A DNA stretch of 64,000 nucleotides from assembly GCA_001510575.1 (NCBI GenBank), contig LNGK01000010.1:1713111-1777110 (forward strand), read 5' to 3'. The translations under genes and the position numbers were made by a program. Within the stretch, counting starts at the first letter, position 1. The number at the start of each line of letters is the position of its first letter. This document shows, in pieces, positions 54,247 to 64,000 of the stretch. The DNA is from Knoxdaviesia capensis (lineage: Eukaryota > Ascomycota > Sordariomycetes > Microascales > Gondwanamycetaceae). The notes beneath the pieces were generated by a model. That model was given only the letters and a program-made list of their open reading frames with translations. It searched no databases and had not been told where the DNA came from.

Positions 54247-57200
54247 ATGGCTTCTGAGTTTGACCCGTCAGTTGCTGGCGGCCCACCGCCTCCGCCTCGG
54301 TCGCCTCGCCGCTCATCGGAACACCATTCTCACAATAACCACCCGGCCATAAACGACCATGCCACACGAAACCACGTCTACTCCCCCACGAACCCGTCCT
54401 TTCCGTACAATAACATCAGCAGTAATAACTTGACTGTTGACAATAACCCTCCTGGTGGCTTCAACTCCCCGTCCGGCCCGGCTTCACCGCGGATGGACAC
54501 GCGATCGCCTGCCCCTTCAGATCGCCCCCAACAAAAACGCTCCACGAGCGGCACACCTAGATTATGTGGAAAATGCGGTCTGCCATTGGCTGGCCAGTTT
54601 GTTCGTGCCCTTGAAGGCACATTCCACTTGGATTGTTTCAGATGCGAGGTAAGCCTTTTTTGTTTTTCGAAAGAAAAAGGAGGGGGAAGAAGGAAATGAC
54701 TTACTATTCTGGGTTGGCTGGGCTTTGTCACCCACCCTCGCCTCTTGGTGCATATTTGGCTGACTTTGGTGTGGCTTGAAAACAGGACTGTGGCGAGATA
54801 GTGGCCTCGAAGTTCTTCCCACATGATCGTGAAGATGGAAAGGGCCAATACCCCCTCTGCGAAACCGACTACTTCCGTCGCCTGGGCTTGCTCTGTGACA
54901 ACTGTGGTCACGCGTTGAGAGGATCCTATATCACTGCCCTCGACCGCAAATATCACATCGACCACTTCACCTGCTCAGTATGTTCGACCATCTTTGGTGC
55001 ATCTGACAGTTACTATGAACATGACAACCAAGTCTACTGCCACTACCACTACTCAACACAGTACGCTCAGCGCTGTAGCGGGTGCAACACATCGATTCTC
55101 AAGCAGTTTGTAGAAATCTCACGAGCGGGACAAAACCAATATTGGCACCCGGAGTGTTACATGATCTACAAGTTCTGGAATGTTCGCCTTACACTATCAA
55201 GCCCCGATGAACCTGCGCCTACCTACGTCGATGAGCCGTCGGCGCGAGAGGCTGTCCGCGATAACGAAGAGCGCATGGAGGAGAAGGTGTATCGCATATG
55301 GAGTGTGCTGTCGGCGTTTGAAGAGTCATCTGCCGCATGCATTTCCGACATGCTGCTACATGTCAGTAACTGCCACCACCTTGAGGGGGTGGGCGTCGCT
55401 AAGCGGTTTATCTGGCATGTCGAAATTCTTTTCCAAGCAGCTGATAACCTTGATGAGAGAATGCGATCGCGGGGTATGAAAGGTAAGAGTCACTCACGTG
55501 TTTACTTCTCCTCTTGATGCTTCAGCAATTTCGTAATCTACCCTACTGTGGTATAAAACAACGTCGAGCCCCCTCATTATTGTTTTCTTTATGTTCACGA
55601 ACGTCCACACAAAAATACTGTTCTTTTGCTCTTCATAACAACAACAAGAGAGCAGGCCTATTTCCATTTTTTTGTCCTCTTTTCTAACTTGCTTCTTTTC
55701 TCCTCTCGTTCTTCCAGGAATGTCATATGCTAGAGAAGCTCGAATTCTCTGCAAAAAGATCGTGTCATTCTTTTCTTTGTTATCAAAAGCTCCAGAAAGT
55801 GGTGAAGGCAAGCTTGGTGTAACCCAAGAGTTGCTTTCTCTCGTCACTGGTCTTGCCCATTATTTGAAACTCCTGATTCGAATTTGCCTGCAAGGTGCCC
55901 TCAAGCTCGAACAGGATTCCCGCAGCCCTGACGCCATCCACAAATTCCTTGACGACCTTCGAAATATCGATATGCACGAGGATCTGATCGTGGACGCACG
56001 GTTGTCTGCGAAGACTTCCGATCATTGCGCCTTTTGCGACAAGGCGGTCGAAAACGAATGTGCGAAACACGGTGACCGGAAGTGGCACATTGCCTGCCTT
56101 CAGTGTGCTCGGTGCGAACGCCCCCTTGGAAAAACGCTTGAAGACGCTCGCTGGAATGCTTTTGATAGCCAGGTCTATTGCAACAACTGCATCGCGATCA
56201 ACACCGAAGAACTTGAGCCTTTCGAGCGCATCACCAAACTGCAGCAATTTGCGTTTCTCCTGAAGGTCGCACTGGCCCGACTGCTTGAGATGCTTCGATA
56301 CCGGGGAATCGCCCCACCCGCCAACGAGGACGGCGATGGACAGTGGTCGGCTGTCGGCACCGATGTCTCTGGAGCTGCGCCCCGTAACCACAACCGGGAG
56401 TCATCGTATGAAAACACCATCAACGACATCAAGCGCCTGCGCAGCACCAGACTTGACAAGCATGTTTCATCGAGCTACCGAACCGCCAGAGCCTCACGAA
56501 TTATGGACGGTCCGACTCCTCGCCCGGGCTCGCGGGGTGACGACAACTTCCAAGGCGAAGAAGGCGACCGCGATGCAACTCTGGGAATCCAGAATGCGCT
56601 CACTCTCGATGACATTCCCCGCATCGTCGCTGCCGAACATGCCCGAGAACTTATGCATCCTGTCCCCTCACAGGACTCCAGCCGCGGCGGGGGTAGCCAG
56701 AGCCGGAACCAGTCACAAGGCCGCGATGACCCTCGGCCTCTGCGCGAGATTGCCCCTCAGCGAATGGGGCGAATGTTCTTTTCTGAGCTCTCCGGTCTGG
56801 AATATTTCATTGTCCGCCATCTGGCGGTGCTGACTATGCTGCCGATGGTGGAGAACGAGTTCACCATCGACGAGCTGCTTGGCTTGATTGAGTCACGGAA
56901 GGCCCCCACCTTCTGGAAAAACATTAGCAAGGCGTTCAAGAACGACCAGCGCAAGGCGGCCAAGAAGAAGGGTGTGTTTGGTGTTCCGCTCGACGTGATC
57001 ATCGAACGTGACGGTGCTGATTCCACCGATGGTGTTGGCCCGGGAGCGCTGCGCATCCCCGCTCTCCTTGATGACATAATCACGTCGATGCGCCAGATGG
57101 ACCTGTCGGTCGAGGGAGTGTTCCGCAAGAACGGAAACATCAAGAAGCTTGGCGAACTGTGCGAGCTGATCGACCGCGAGGGTACCGACACTATCAACCT

Positions 57201-58241
57201 GACGGAGCAGCCGGTGGTGCAGGTTGCGGCGCTGCTGAAGCGCTACCTGCGTGAGCTGCCTGATCCGCTGATGACATACAAGCTGTATCGTCTGTGGATT
57301 GTCGCGGCCAAGATTCCCGACGATGATCGGCGCAAGCAGTGCCTGCACCTCGCGTGCTGCCTGCTGCCCAAGCCGCACCGTGATGCGCTGGAGATTCTGT
57401 TTTGCTTCCTCAAGTGGGCGGGGTCGTTCCACCAGGTGGATGAAGAGTCCGGATCGAAGATGGACATCAAGAACCTGGCCACCGTTATTGCGCCGAACAT
57501 TCTGTTTGCCAACGACCGGGCGCCGGCTTTGGATAGCGATCCGATTTTTGCGATCACAACTGTTGAGACGTTGATCAACCACGTTGAGGAGATGTGCCTC
57601 GTAAGTTTTTATCTCGTCTTTTTTTCTCTTTTTCTATGGTTTGAGAAGTCATCATTAGCCCCAGAACTTGCAATGCTAACCATCATGTATAGGTTCCCGC
57701 CGAGCTGGCTAGCATGTTGAACGATCCTTACCTGTTCGGTAACAACGGAGAGATCACCACCAAGGAGATCCTCAAGCGTTTCCAGGACCGCCTGGGCCAG
57801 CGTCTTCCCGCCGACAATGTCAATGAAGTGTACAATTGGCAGGAAACCTCGACGCGCCCCCCGGCGCGCAAGATGGACACTGATCCGTCGCTGTGGCAAG
57901 GCGAGCACAGCGTCCGGCCCGTTCAGGATCCCCCCTACCCGCCGCCGCCCCCGGCCGCGTACGCTCCTGGTGGCTCTGGCCGCTCGACGCCCCCGCAGCG
58001 GTGGCGCAACCCTGACGAGGGCCCGGCGGGTGCGCGATCGCCGTACCAGCAGAACGACTACAGCGGACCGCTGGAGGTCCCCCCTGCGGGCGGCCCCGGT
58101 GGAGGCGAGTTCGTGCCGTCGGACTCAGAGGCCGAGAACGGCCCGCAGGCGCCCTCGGTGCCTCAGCGCAGCCAGTGGAGAAACTCGGCGTGGGGACGGC
58201 AGCAGAATGGAGGAGGAGTGGGAGTGGCGGGGAACAACTAG
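54247..58241 (+). CDS. LRG1: LIM-domain Rho GTPase-activating protein (Lrg1 type)
   Basis: Four exons (54247-54648, 54786-55482, 55718-57600, 57693-58241) encode 1176 residues. Three LIM zinc-binding domains are visible: the first starts at C107 (CGKCGLPLAG) and crosses intron 1, the second at C171 (CDNCGHALRG), followed by CSGCNTSILK, and the third at C470 (CAFCDKAVEN). The RhoGAP domain runs from about 788 (GVPLDVII) to 990, with the arginine finger R836 in GVFRKNGN and the conserved KRYLRELPDPL. The tail is proline-rich. In yeast, Lrg1 turns off Rho1 and so limits glucan synthase and cell-wall-integrity signalling; in hyphae, homologues affect polarity and branching. The start MASEFDPS is chosen because upstream sequence in the same frame is leader-like. 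Confidence 0.94.
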
Positions 58242-59278
58242 GTCTGAAGAGGAAGAAGGAGGAAGGGAGGAGGAGTCTTTTTTTATTTGCCCTTCAGGGA
58301 AGGGATGGGTAGTTGTTTAGGGAGGAAGAAGAGGAGTTGTTTGGAGCAGCACAGCGGATTTGGGGAGAATGAAGGTGGTGATCTTTTTAGAAAAGCACCC
58401 CAACGTCTCCTTCGATCATCTTTTTCGGAGGCATTTTTTTTTCTGATTCTTTTGATTCTTGTGGGAAATGAATTGGCTTCCGGGTTTTTTTTTCTTTTTA
58501 TCCTTTGATTCCTTGTCTTTCTGGTTCGTTTCTCTGTCTATTAGCCCTCTTTGTCTGCTCCCCCATAGCGTTTTTGTGGTGATACCGTTTTCTTGGCTTG
58601 TCGTCCTTTTCTGCCTTGTCTTGTTACTTATCCTCCTCACTGGCTTTTGTCTTCTAACTTAAGCATGGAATTAAAAGGGGTTCTTTCTGTTTGGCTTATT
58701 TTACCTTCTCTTGGATTAAGATTCTCGTGATGCCTGTGCTTGTAGATGCCTCATATATGCAGAGAGGCTGGATATGTAGAGCTAGGAAGAGATATTCTGG
58801 ATTTGTCTTTATGGAGATGTGGACCTGTTTTATGGCATCTCATTAATTGGGACATAATGATACATTAGAGAGCAGAAAGGGATATGGTATTATTTGTTGT
58901 ATTAAAAGCACTATCACAATAGGGGAATCTCCTCTACAGCAGGGAAGAAGATGGATATGAAAAAACTATGAAGAGGATTGACTTTCATCTTCCTTTTTGC
59001 CAATAGGATGTCTGTCTATATCCTCTGGCTGAACCAAACCCCGGTTGACATGGCATCATGGAATTATATAGATCATCAGATTTTGAGAAGAAAAAAAAAC
59101 GGGAAGAGGACAGGGGGACTGTTGGCTAGGATTTTCACGGTTTCGTGAAAGATGAGAGGCAGGATGCGAAGAAACAGACAGGAATGCAGAAGCGCCAAAA
59201 TCGACAGATCCGAGCAAGACAGAACAACACAGGCAAGGAAAAAAGAAAACAGGACGGGAAATTAAACGAGACAATCAG
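58242..59278. other. Intergenic 3' region between converging genes
   Basis: 1.0 kb of T-rich then mixed AT-rich sequence containing the 3' untranslated regions of the RhoGAP (+) and Erg26 (-) genes. No gene seen. Confidence 0.6.
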
Positions 59279-60409
59279 CTACTTCTTCTCCTCAATGACA
59301 CCGGCGGCAGCAGCAGCGTTCTGGGCCAACACGTAGGCGACGGCGCGGTTGATGCCCTCCTGCAGACCGACGACGGGGCGGTACTTGAGGCGCTGGCGGG
59401 CCTTGCTGATGCTGAAGTAGCGGTTCATGCAGCTGTAGACCATGCGCTGGCGGTTGAAGGTGGGGCTGACGCCGCGCATGGAGCAGAAGACCTCGTTGAG
59501 GTAGCCGAGGGCGATGCCGAGCTCGCGGGGCAGGGCCCACACGGAGTCGACGCCGAGCTGCGAGCCGGCGGCGCGCCAGATGGCGCGGGTGAAGTCCCAG
59601 AAGTAGATGGGGGCGTCGTTGGTGATGAAGAAGACCTCGCCGTCGACGCGCTCGGTGTCGAGCGGCACGGTGGCGGACTTGAGGGTGGCGAGCAGGGCGC
59701 GGGCGGCGAGCAGGTGGGCGTGGGCGACGTTGCCGACGTAGGTGAAGTCGAAGATGTTGTTGCCGTCGCCGACCTGCACGCGGGTGCGGCCGTTGAGGTA
59801 GGCCTGCACCATGTGGCGCGTGACCATGCCGTCGGCCTCGCCGAAGATGCCGGACGGGCGCAGGGCGCACGTCAGCAGCTTGTAGGGGGCCTGGCGGTTG
59901 GCCTTGATGACGAGCTCCTCGGCGGCGGCCTTGGTCTCGCTGTAGTACTCGGACTGGTACTTGCCGCGGATGACCGGCCAGTCCTCGGTGGCGTTGAGCA
60001 GGTCGCTCGTGTTGTCGGACACGATGCTGGCGGAGCTGGTGAACACGAGGGCCTTGACGCCGGACTTCTGGCAGGCGTCGAGCACGCAGCGCGTGCCGTC
60101 GACGTTGACCTTGAGGAACACGTCGTCGGGCACGGCGTGCTCGGCCTGCACGGCGGGCGAGGCCGTGTGGATGACCACGTCGGGGCGCACCTTGTTGAAC
60201 ACGGTCTGCAGGCGGGCGGCGTCGGTGATGTCGGCTTCGTGGTAGGTGGCGCCGTCGATGCGGTTGCGCTCGCAGCGCAGGTCGACCACCGACACCGAGG
60301 CGGACCAGTCGTCAGACTCGAGCAGCTGCTTGACGATGTGGTGGCCGAGGAAGCCGTTGCCGCCGATCACCATGACCTTGCCAAGGTCGGAAGCCTTTTC
60401 GGAGGCCAT
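59279..60409 (-). CDS. ERG26: Sterol-4-alpha-carboxylate 3-dehydrogenase (decarboxylating), Erg26
   Basis: A single exon encodes 376 residues (yeast Erg26 has 349). This ER enzyme oxidises the C3 hydroxyl and decarboxylates C4 during ergosterol synthesis, working with Erg25 and Erg27 on the Erg28 scaffold. It belongs to the extended SDR / 3-beta-HSD family: the NAD-binding motif is GGNGFLG (16-22), followed by VVDLR, HTASP (81-85), VNVDGTRCVLDAC, TSSASIV (124-130) and the catalytic Y156-x3-K160 in SEYYSETK. ALRPSGIFGEAD and DFTYVGNVAHAH are typical of C4-decarboxylating members. The C-terminus is alanine-rich and ends EEKK. The start MASEKASDLGKVMVIGG is the first ATG in frame and fits the family. 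Confidence 0.95.
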   Translation of the reverse strand: MASEKASDLGKVMVIGGNGFLGHHIVKQLLESDDWSASVSVVDLRCERNRIDGATYHEADITDAARLQTVFNKVRPDVVIHTASPAVQAEHAVPDDVFLKVNVDGTRCVLDACQKSGVKALVFTSSASIVSDNTSDLLNATEDWPVIRGKYQSEYYSETKAAAEELVIKANRQAPYKLLTCALRPSGIFGEADGMVTRHMVQAYLNGRTRVQVGDGNNIFDFTYVGNVAHAHLLAARALLATLKSATVPLDTERVDGEVFFITNDAPIYFWDFTRAIWRAAGSQLGVDSVWALPRELGIALGYLNEVFCSMRGVSPTFNRQRMVYSCMNRYFSISKARQRLKYRPVVGLQEGINRAVAYVLAQNAAAAAGVIEEKK

Positions 60410-61948
60410 TGTGGGATGTGTGGTTGTGGGTGGGTGGCTGGAGGGAGGTGTGTGGAGGTGGAGATGGGAGACGGGAGAGGAGACCGAAGAATGCGGGGGG
60501 GCTGGCCGGAGGTGGTGTGTGTGTGTGACCGAGAACCGGAAGAGGGTTCAGGGGAAAAGTCCGGTGGGATGAGAGGCGGAGTTCGGGGGCGGGGCCGGAC
60601 ACGGAAAGGTGGCAGCAAGTCGGCACGGAAGTGAGACAACAAACGGCGCGGAGAAGATATATATGTCTGAAGTTGTGTGGAGGGTTGGTTGTTTGTTAGC
60701 GGAGAAGACCCTCACAGGGCACCTAGGTACATTGTACAGTACACAGTGTAGAAGGGTGTGTGTACATCTTTACTTACCACTGATTGCTGCTACAACGAAG
60801 AGACAAATATGGACGAAGATATGGAAGAGAGAAAAGCAGATATGGAGAAGGGAAGAGACGGGATTGGGTTGAGGTTATCCAGCATCTAAGGAAAAAAAGG
60901 AGATGCACAATGGCGGCAGAGATTGAAGGCAGGAGAGTGCGGTGCTGCCATTCCCACATAAAAAAATAAAAAATAAAAATAAAATAAAAAAAACCAGAAA
61001 AAAAAAAACCTGACACGTGGTGGTTTAATTAGGTACGCTCTTTCTGGAGCTGTGGTTTTCTGCTTCCAGCACCTTGTCCCAATCTTCCACCGAGGGGGGG
61101 CTTGGCGGATAGTGATGGGCGCCCCTGAAAGCTACAGCGGTCTACAGCGGGTGTGGGCGCTGAAAGTTGAAAGAAAAAATGTCCCCTCGTAATCGGTCTC
61201 GGCAAGCCGGCGCCTGATGCCGCCTGTGCGGGCCTGGCCAACCGCCACGCTGCAGACAAACGCTAAAGTGAACCAGAGTATTTGGGGTTTTCTCGCCTGT
61301 CTCACCCGCCAACCCGACAGAAGGATTGGAATTGCAGACTTTAGGTATCTTTTTCTCCTCGTAATACTATCTGGAGGGAGATGCAACCAAAAAGCCGCCC
61401 CTTGGTGCGTGCCCTGGAACACCAATGCGGAGAAGAGAAAACCCCCAAGTGGGATTTGCTGGTTGGCCCTCCATCCTGCAGATTAGCCTGAACGTCTCCG
61501 GGCCTGAAGTGTGCAGCATTTCCCTCCAACGGAAATGATACCGTGTCAGCATCTTCTTCAAGCACTTGGGGTTTAGGGTTTGTGGCTGGCTGTTCTTGTC
61601 TGCACAGAACTTCGATCTCGGGAACCCTATCGTGAGAGGCGTTTCCATATGGGGCAACCCCAGGTCTCCTCTGTCAAAATCCGCCAGCTGCCTGCAGCTG
61701 CCTGCACTCCCCCACCACAACCACGTGCCCACGCACCACTTTCCTGCCAGCATTTCACCCACACGCGCCTTTATCTCGTCTGCGCGCTTGTTCTTTGTAT
61801 AAGTTTCGCCACAGACTTCTTCTGCTTTTTGAGTAGCCTCTCCTCCTCATCCATTCTCGTGCTCTCTCCTCTCTACGGTGTTCATTTTCCTTCTCTCTTT
61901 CCTTGTTCTCTTCTACTATCACTCACCGTTGACTAACCTCCAGTTGTC
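60410..61948. promoter_or_regulatory. Divergent promoter region, ERG26 / downstream orphan
   Basis: 1.5 kb without a supported gene. It holds a GT-rich run just upstream of ERG26, A-rich homopolymers near 60958-61010, a telobox-like GGGGTTTAGGGTTTG at 61568-61582 and a C/T-rich tract (about 61815-61925) leading into the orphan gene. Confidence 0.6.
61568..61582. promoter_or_regulatory. Telobox-like element
   Basis: GGGGTTTAGGGTTTG, about 420 bp upstream of the orphan start codon at 62002. Confidence 0.45.
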
Positions 61949-62002
61949 ATGTCTCCCGAACTGCCTGATGCTGTGGCCGTCTCCTCCTCTCCCGACTCCT
62001 AA
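61949..62002 (+). CDS. Upstream ORF, 17 codons, stop overlaps main start (TAATG)
   Basis: ATG 61949 opens a 17-residue frame (MSPELPDAVAVSSSPDS) whose TAA stop at 62000-62002 shares its last A with the main ATG at 62002. Such an overlap is compatible with termination-reinitiation or with translational repression of the main frame. Whether the mRNA includes this ATG depends on the transcription start, which is unknown. Confidence 0.5.
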   Translation: MSPELPDAVAVSSSPDS

Positions 62003-63627
62003 TGTCTTCACCACCACCTGACATCCTCGTGCACACAGCCGCGCCCGCCGACGATGCGCTCTACCGCTCGCTTGCCGCCGCGTATGCGGTCTTTGTGCCG
62101 GTGCGCAGAGTAGCCGTCACGGCCACCTCCAGTCCGGTGGTCGGGCCGACCGTCAGCCGCAGGCGGAACCACGACGACGAGATCCCTAACAGCCAGCAGT
62201 CTTCGAGTCTGTCGTTCAGCAGTGTCCTTGACAACCTCTCGTCTCCGCGGCTGCGGGTCAATTCTGCGGTAGATGATGCGTGTGCGGGCTCTTCTGCGTC
62301 CACCAACTCCTGGTCGCCGCCGCCCAGCGAGGTCCCGGATTCGTACCCTGACCCCGGGTCGCAAGACATCCTTCCGCATGGGGCCGCGTCCCCAGCCCGT
62401 GTTCTTAGCGGGTACCTGCGGCAGGATACCCGCGAGTCTCCTACTCCTCCTTATTCTTCTTTGCCGTCCGATCCCTCGTTTTTCTGGCCGTCAACATCCA
62501 GCGCCTCCGATTCTTTCGCGCCGCCGTCATCCTCTCTCCCACAGCCCAGCCAGCTCATGTCACCCTCGACCGGCGCAGAGCCCTCGGCGATGTCTGTTCA
62601 GATCCCCTATGCATTGCCAGATGCGCCTCCTCCTACCACTCCTCCTACGGCCGAAACACCGGAGCAGGCATCACAGCAGGAGAGCGAAGATGAACAGGTG
62701 ATATTTCCATTCCTCGATAACCCGGACTTGTGGCCGCTTCCCCTGCTGGACAGGCCGCCTCGGGCCGAGGGACCAGAACTTCATGCCAAACAGGCTCGTC
62801 CCGCCGTTGACGCCGGTGATGCTGCCAGGGAGTCCGAGCATCCAACCCGGAAGAAGGCCCGCTTTGAGATTGTCCTCAACCGATCAGACTCGGAGCCAAT
62901 CCGCCTGAACCCCACCAACGCCCAAGCCCTCGCCACAACAGCCACTCTGGCCACTCTGGCGCGCAGCACCAGCGACATCGGCCCATCCACGCTCGCCAGC
63001 CGGATGAAGCGCCCGCGGCCCAAGCCCGCCATGGCCCCAGCCCAACCAGACAGCCCGCTGCGGTGGAACCTGGCCTACTTCTACACGCGCGACGAGATCT
63101 TCGCCCCGCTCGACCCGGCCTCCACCCGCACCATCACCGCCGCCGACCTGCTCACCGCGCGCCTGCACAACCTCGCCGTGCAGCTCGACCTCGCCAAGCG
63201 CTACCACCCGCGCACCGTCGTCCAGCCCCCGCGCCCCGTCCTCGCGTTCGAGCGCGGCTACTGGCACGTCGACTGGGCCGAGTGGCCGCCCAGCGCGCGC
63301 GACACCACGTGGCGCTTCCTGGCCGACTGGGTCGGCGCCGGGTTTGCCGGGTGGGGCGTGCGGTGTTTCCGCAACGACTCGCCGGCGCACTCCACGGCGC
63401 ATATCCGCGTGTTCTGCTGGGGGCATGTTGCCGGCCACGTCTACCTGCTGCTGTACTTGGCCTCTGGCCGGCGGCTGAAGTTCCAGGCGGTCACGTGGCG
63501 CGGGCCGCGCGACGAGGCGATTTTGGTGGTGGATGCGCGGTGTGGGCAGAGCCAGGTCGGGCAGAGCCAGGCGACGCTGAGTGCGTCGGTGCTGGGGAGT
63601 CTAGGGCCGGGCGGGCCGGGGTCGTAG
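62002..63627 (+). CDS. Conserved fungal protein of unknown function, disordered N-terminus and conserved C-terminal domain
   Basis: A single exon encodes 541 residues from ATG 62002. Residues 1-350 are Ser/Pro/Thr-rich and probably disordered, with a basic, possibly nuclear-targeting patch TRKKARFE near 283. The C-terminal part (about 354-515) is compact and tryptophan-rich: LRWNLAYFYTRDEIF, RPVLAFERGYWHVDWAEWP, TTWRFLADWVGAGFAGWGVRCF, IRVFCWGHVAGHVYLLLYLAS, VTWRGPRDEAILVVDAR. I recall Aspergillus orphans with the same ERGYW...W.FL.D.VG.G..GWG...CWG.V.GH.YLLLWLAS pattern, but no named function. Codon use becomes markedly GC-rich in the C-terminal domain. The short GQSQVGQSQ repeat near the end is probably unstructured. 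Confidence 0.85.
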   Translation: MSSPPPDILVHTAAPADDALYRSLAAAYAVFVPVRRVAVTATSSPVVGPTVSRRRNHDDEIPNSQQSSSLSFSSVLDNLSSPRLRVNSAVDDACAGSSASTNSWSPPPSEVPDSYPDPGSQDILPHGAASPARVLSGYLRQDTRESPTPPYSSLPSDPSFFWPSTSSASDSFAPPSSSLPQPSQLMSPSTGAEPSAMSVQIPYALPDAPPPTTPPTAETPEQASQQESEDEQVIFPFLDNPDLWPLPLLDRPPRAEGPELHAKQARPAVDAGDAARESEHPTRKKARFEIVLNRSDSEPIRLNPTNAQALATTATLATLARSTSDIGPSTLASRMKRPRPKPAMAPAQPDSPLRWNLAYFYTRDEIFAPLDPASTRTITAADLLTARLHNLAVQLDLAKRYHPRTVVQPPRPVLAFERGYWHVDWAEWPPSARDTTWRFLADWVGAGFAGWGVRCFRNDSPAHSTAHIRVFCWGHVAGHVYLLLYLASGRRLKFQAVTWRGPRDEAILVVDARCGQSQVGQSQATLSASVLGSLGPGGPGS

Positions 63628-64000
63628 TGGCCTCTCCTCTCTCCTCTCCTCTTTTTCTTTTTCTTATTTTTGTTTTCATTTTTGGTTCTTCTTTTCTTTA
63701 GTGTTTTCATGGTCGGTTTTGCTGCGTCTTGTTTTTTCTGGTCTGCATGAAGAGCTAGTCAGTTGCTCTTCCAATTTTCCTTCTAACGATTGAATGATAG
63801 TTTACGACGGGGCTTGGGTGTTGACAAGGTAGCGTGTTGACGAGTTCCTCCATGGACTCTCTTCTGGTGTTCCGGATTCTTTAGGTTCCTTTTCCTCTGA
63901 TTCTTATATTAGGTTTAGATGGAATACAGTTCACGATTACCACACAGCCCCATCTTTTTCCTGAAGCTCCGTATACGTGAAATATTGATACAATTCAGGA
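63628..64000. other. 3' flank, no gene seen
   Basis: 373 bp after the last stop codon to the end of the window. It starts with a C/T-rich and T-rich run, then mixed sequence without a supported coding region. Confidence 0.6.

Noticed and set aside
59714..60634. + strand frame of 306 codons over ERG26
   Set aside because: Antisense shadow with Gly/Val/Ala bias. ERG26 on the minus strand has full family motifs.

Overview
The window comes from a filamentous ascomycete (Pezizomycotina). The evidence is short GT-AG introns with CTAAC-like branch sites, pyrimidine-rich promoters and leaders, GC-rich codon use, and a copia-type retrotransposon wrecked by repeat-induced point mutation (RIP). Several orphan genes resemble, from memory, conserved proteins of Eurotiomycetes (Aspergillus relatives); that placement is inference. 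There is no rRNA gene, convincing tRNA gene or CRISPR array.

Layout. 1-4942: intergenic sequence and the leader of a C2H2/RING-like protein gene (4943-6845, +). 8082-9528 (-): Tls1/C9orf78-like splicing protein, divergent from an SDR oxidoreductase (10975-12249, +). 12331-12893 (-): a five-exon acylphosphatase, divergent from a 16-exon adenylosuccinate synthetase (13538-16407, +). 17093-17953 (-): membrane-anchored polysaccharide deacetylase-like protein. 17954-28509: gene-poor, holding only one orphan gene (21674-22609, -). 28510-30258 (-): Pwp1, divergent from Prp16 (30619-33678, +). 33792-35176 (-): cystathionine beta-lyase/gamma-synthase family enzyme. 36621-37556 (-): orphan. 41386-43238 (+): DUF2417 membrane protein. 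46191-51835: complete RIP-mutated copia element with LTRs and a 5-bp target duplication, broken by one assembly gap (46467-46589). 54247-58241 (+): LIM-RhoGAP (Lrg1 type). 59279-60409 (-): Erg26 sterol dehydrogenase, divergent from an orphan (62002-63627, +) that has a 17-codon upstream ORF.

The genes are housekeeping and do not form a cluster: purine synthesis, splicing (Prp16, Tls1), ribosome biogenesis (Pwp1), sterol and sulfur amino-acid metabolism, and Rho/cell-wall signalling. Five neighbouring pairs are divergently transcribed. I saw no defence system or biosynthetic cluster. The most notable features are the extreme but uneven RIP of the copia element, the microexons of the acylphosphatase and adenylosuccinate synthetase genes, recurring telomere-repeat-like (telobox) motifs between genes, and the overlapping TAATG uORF junction.
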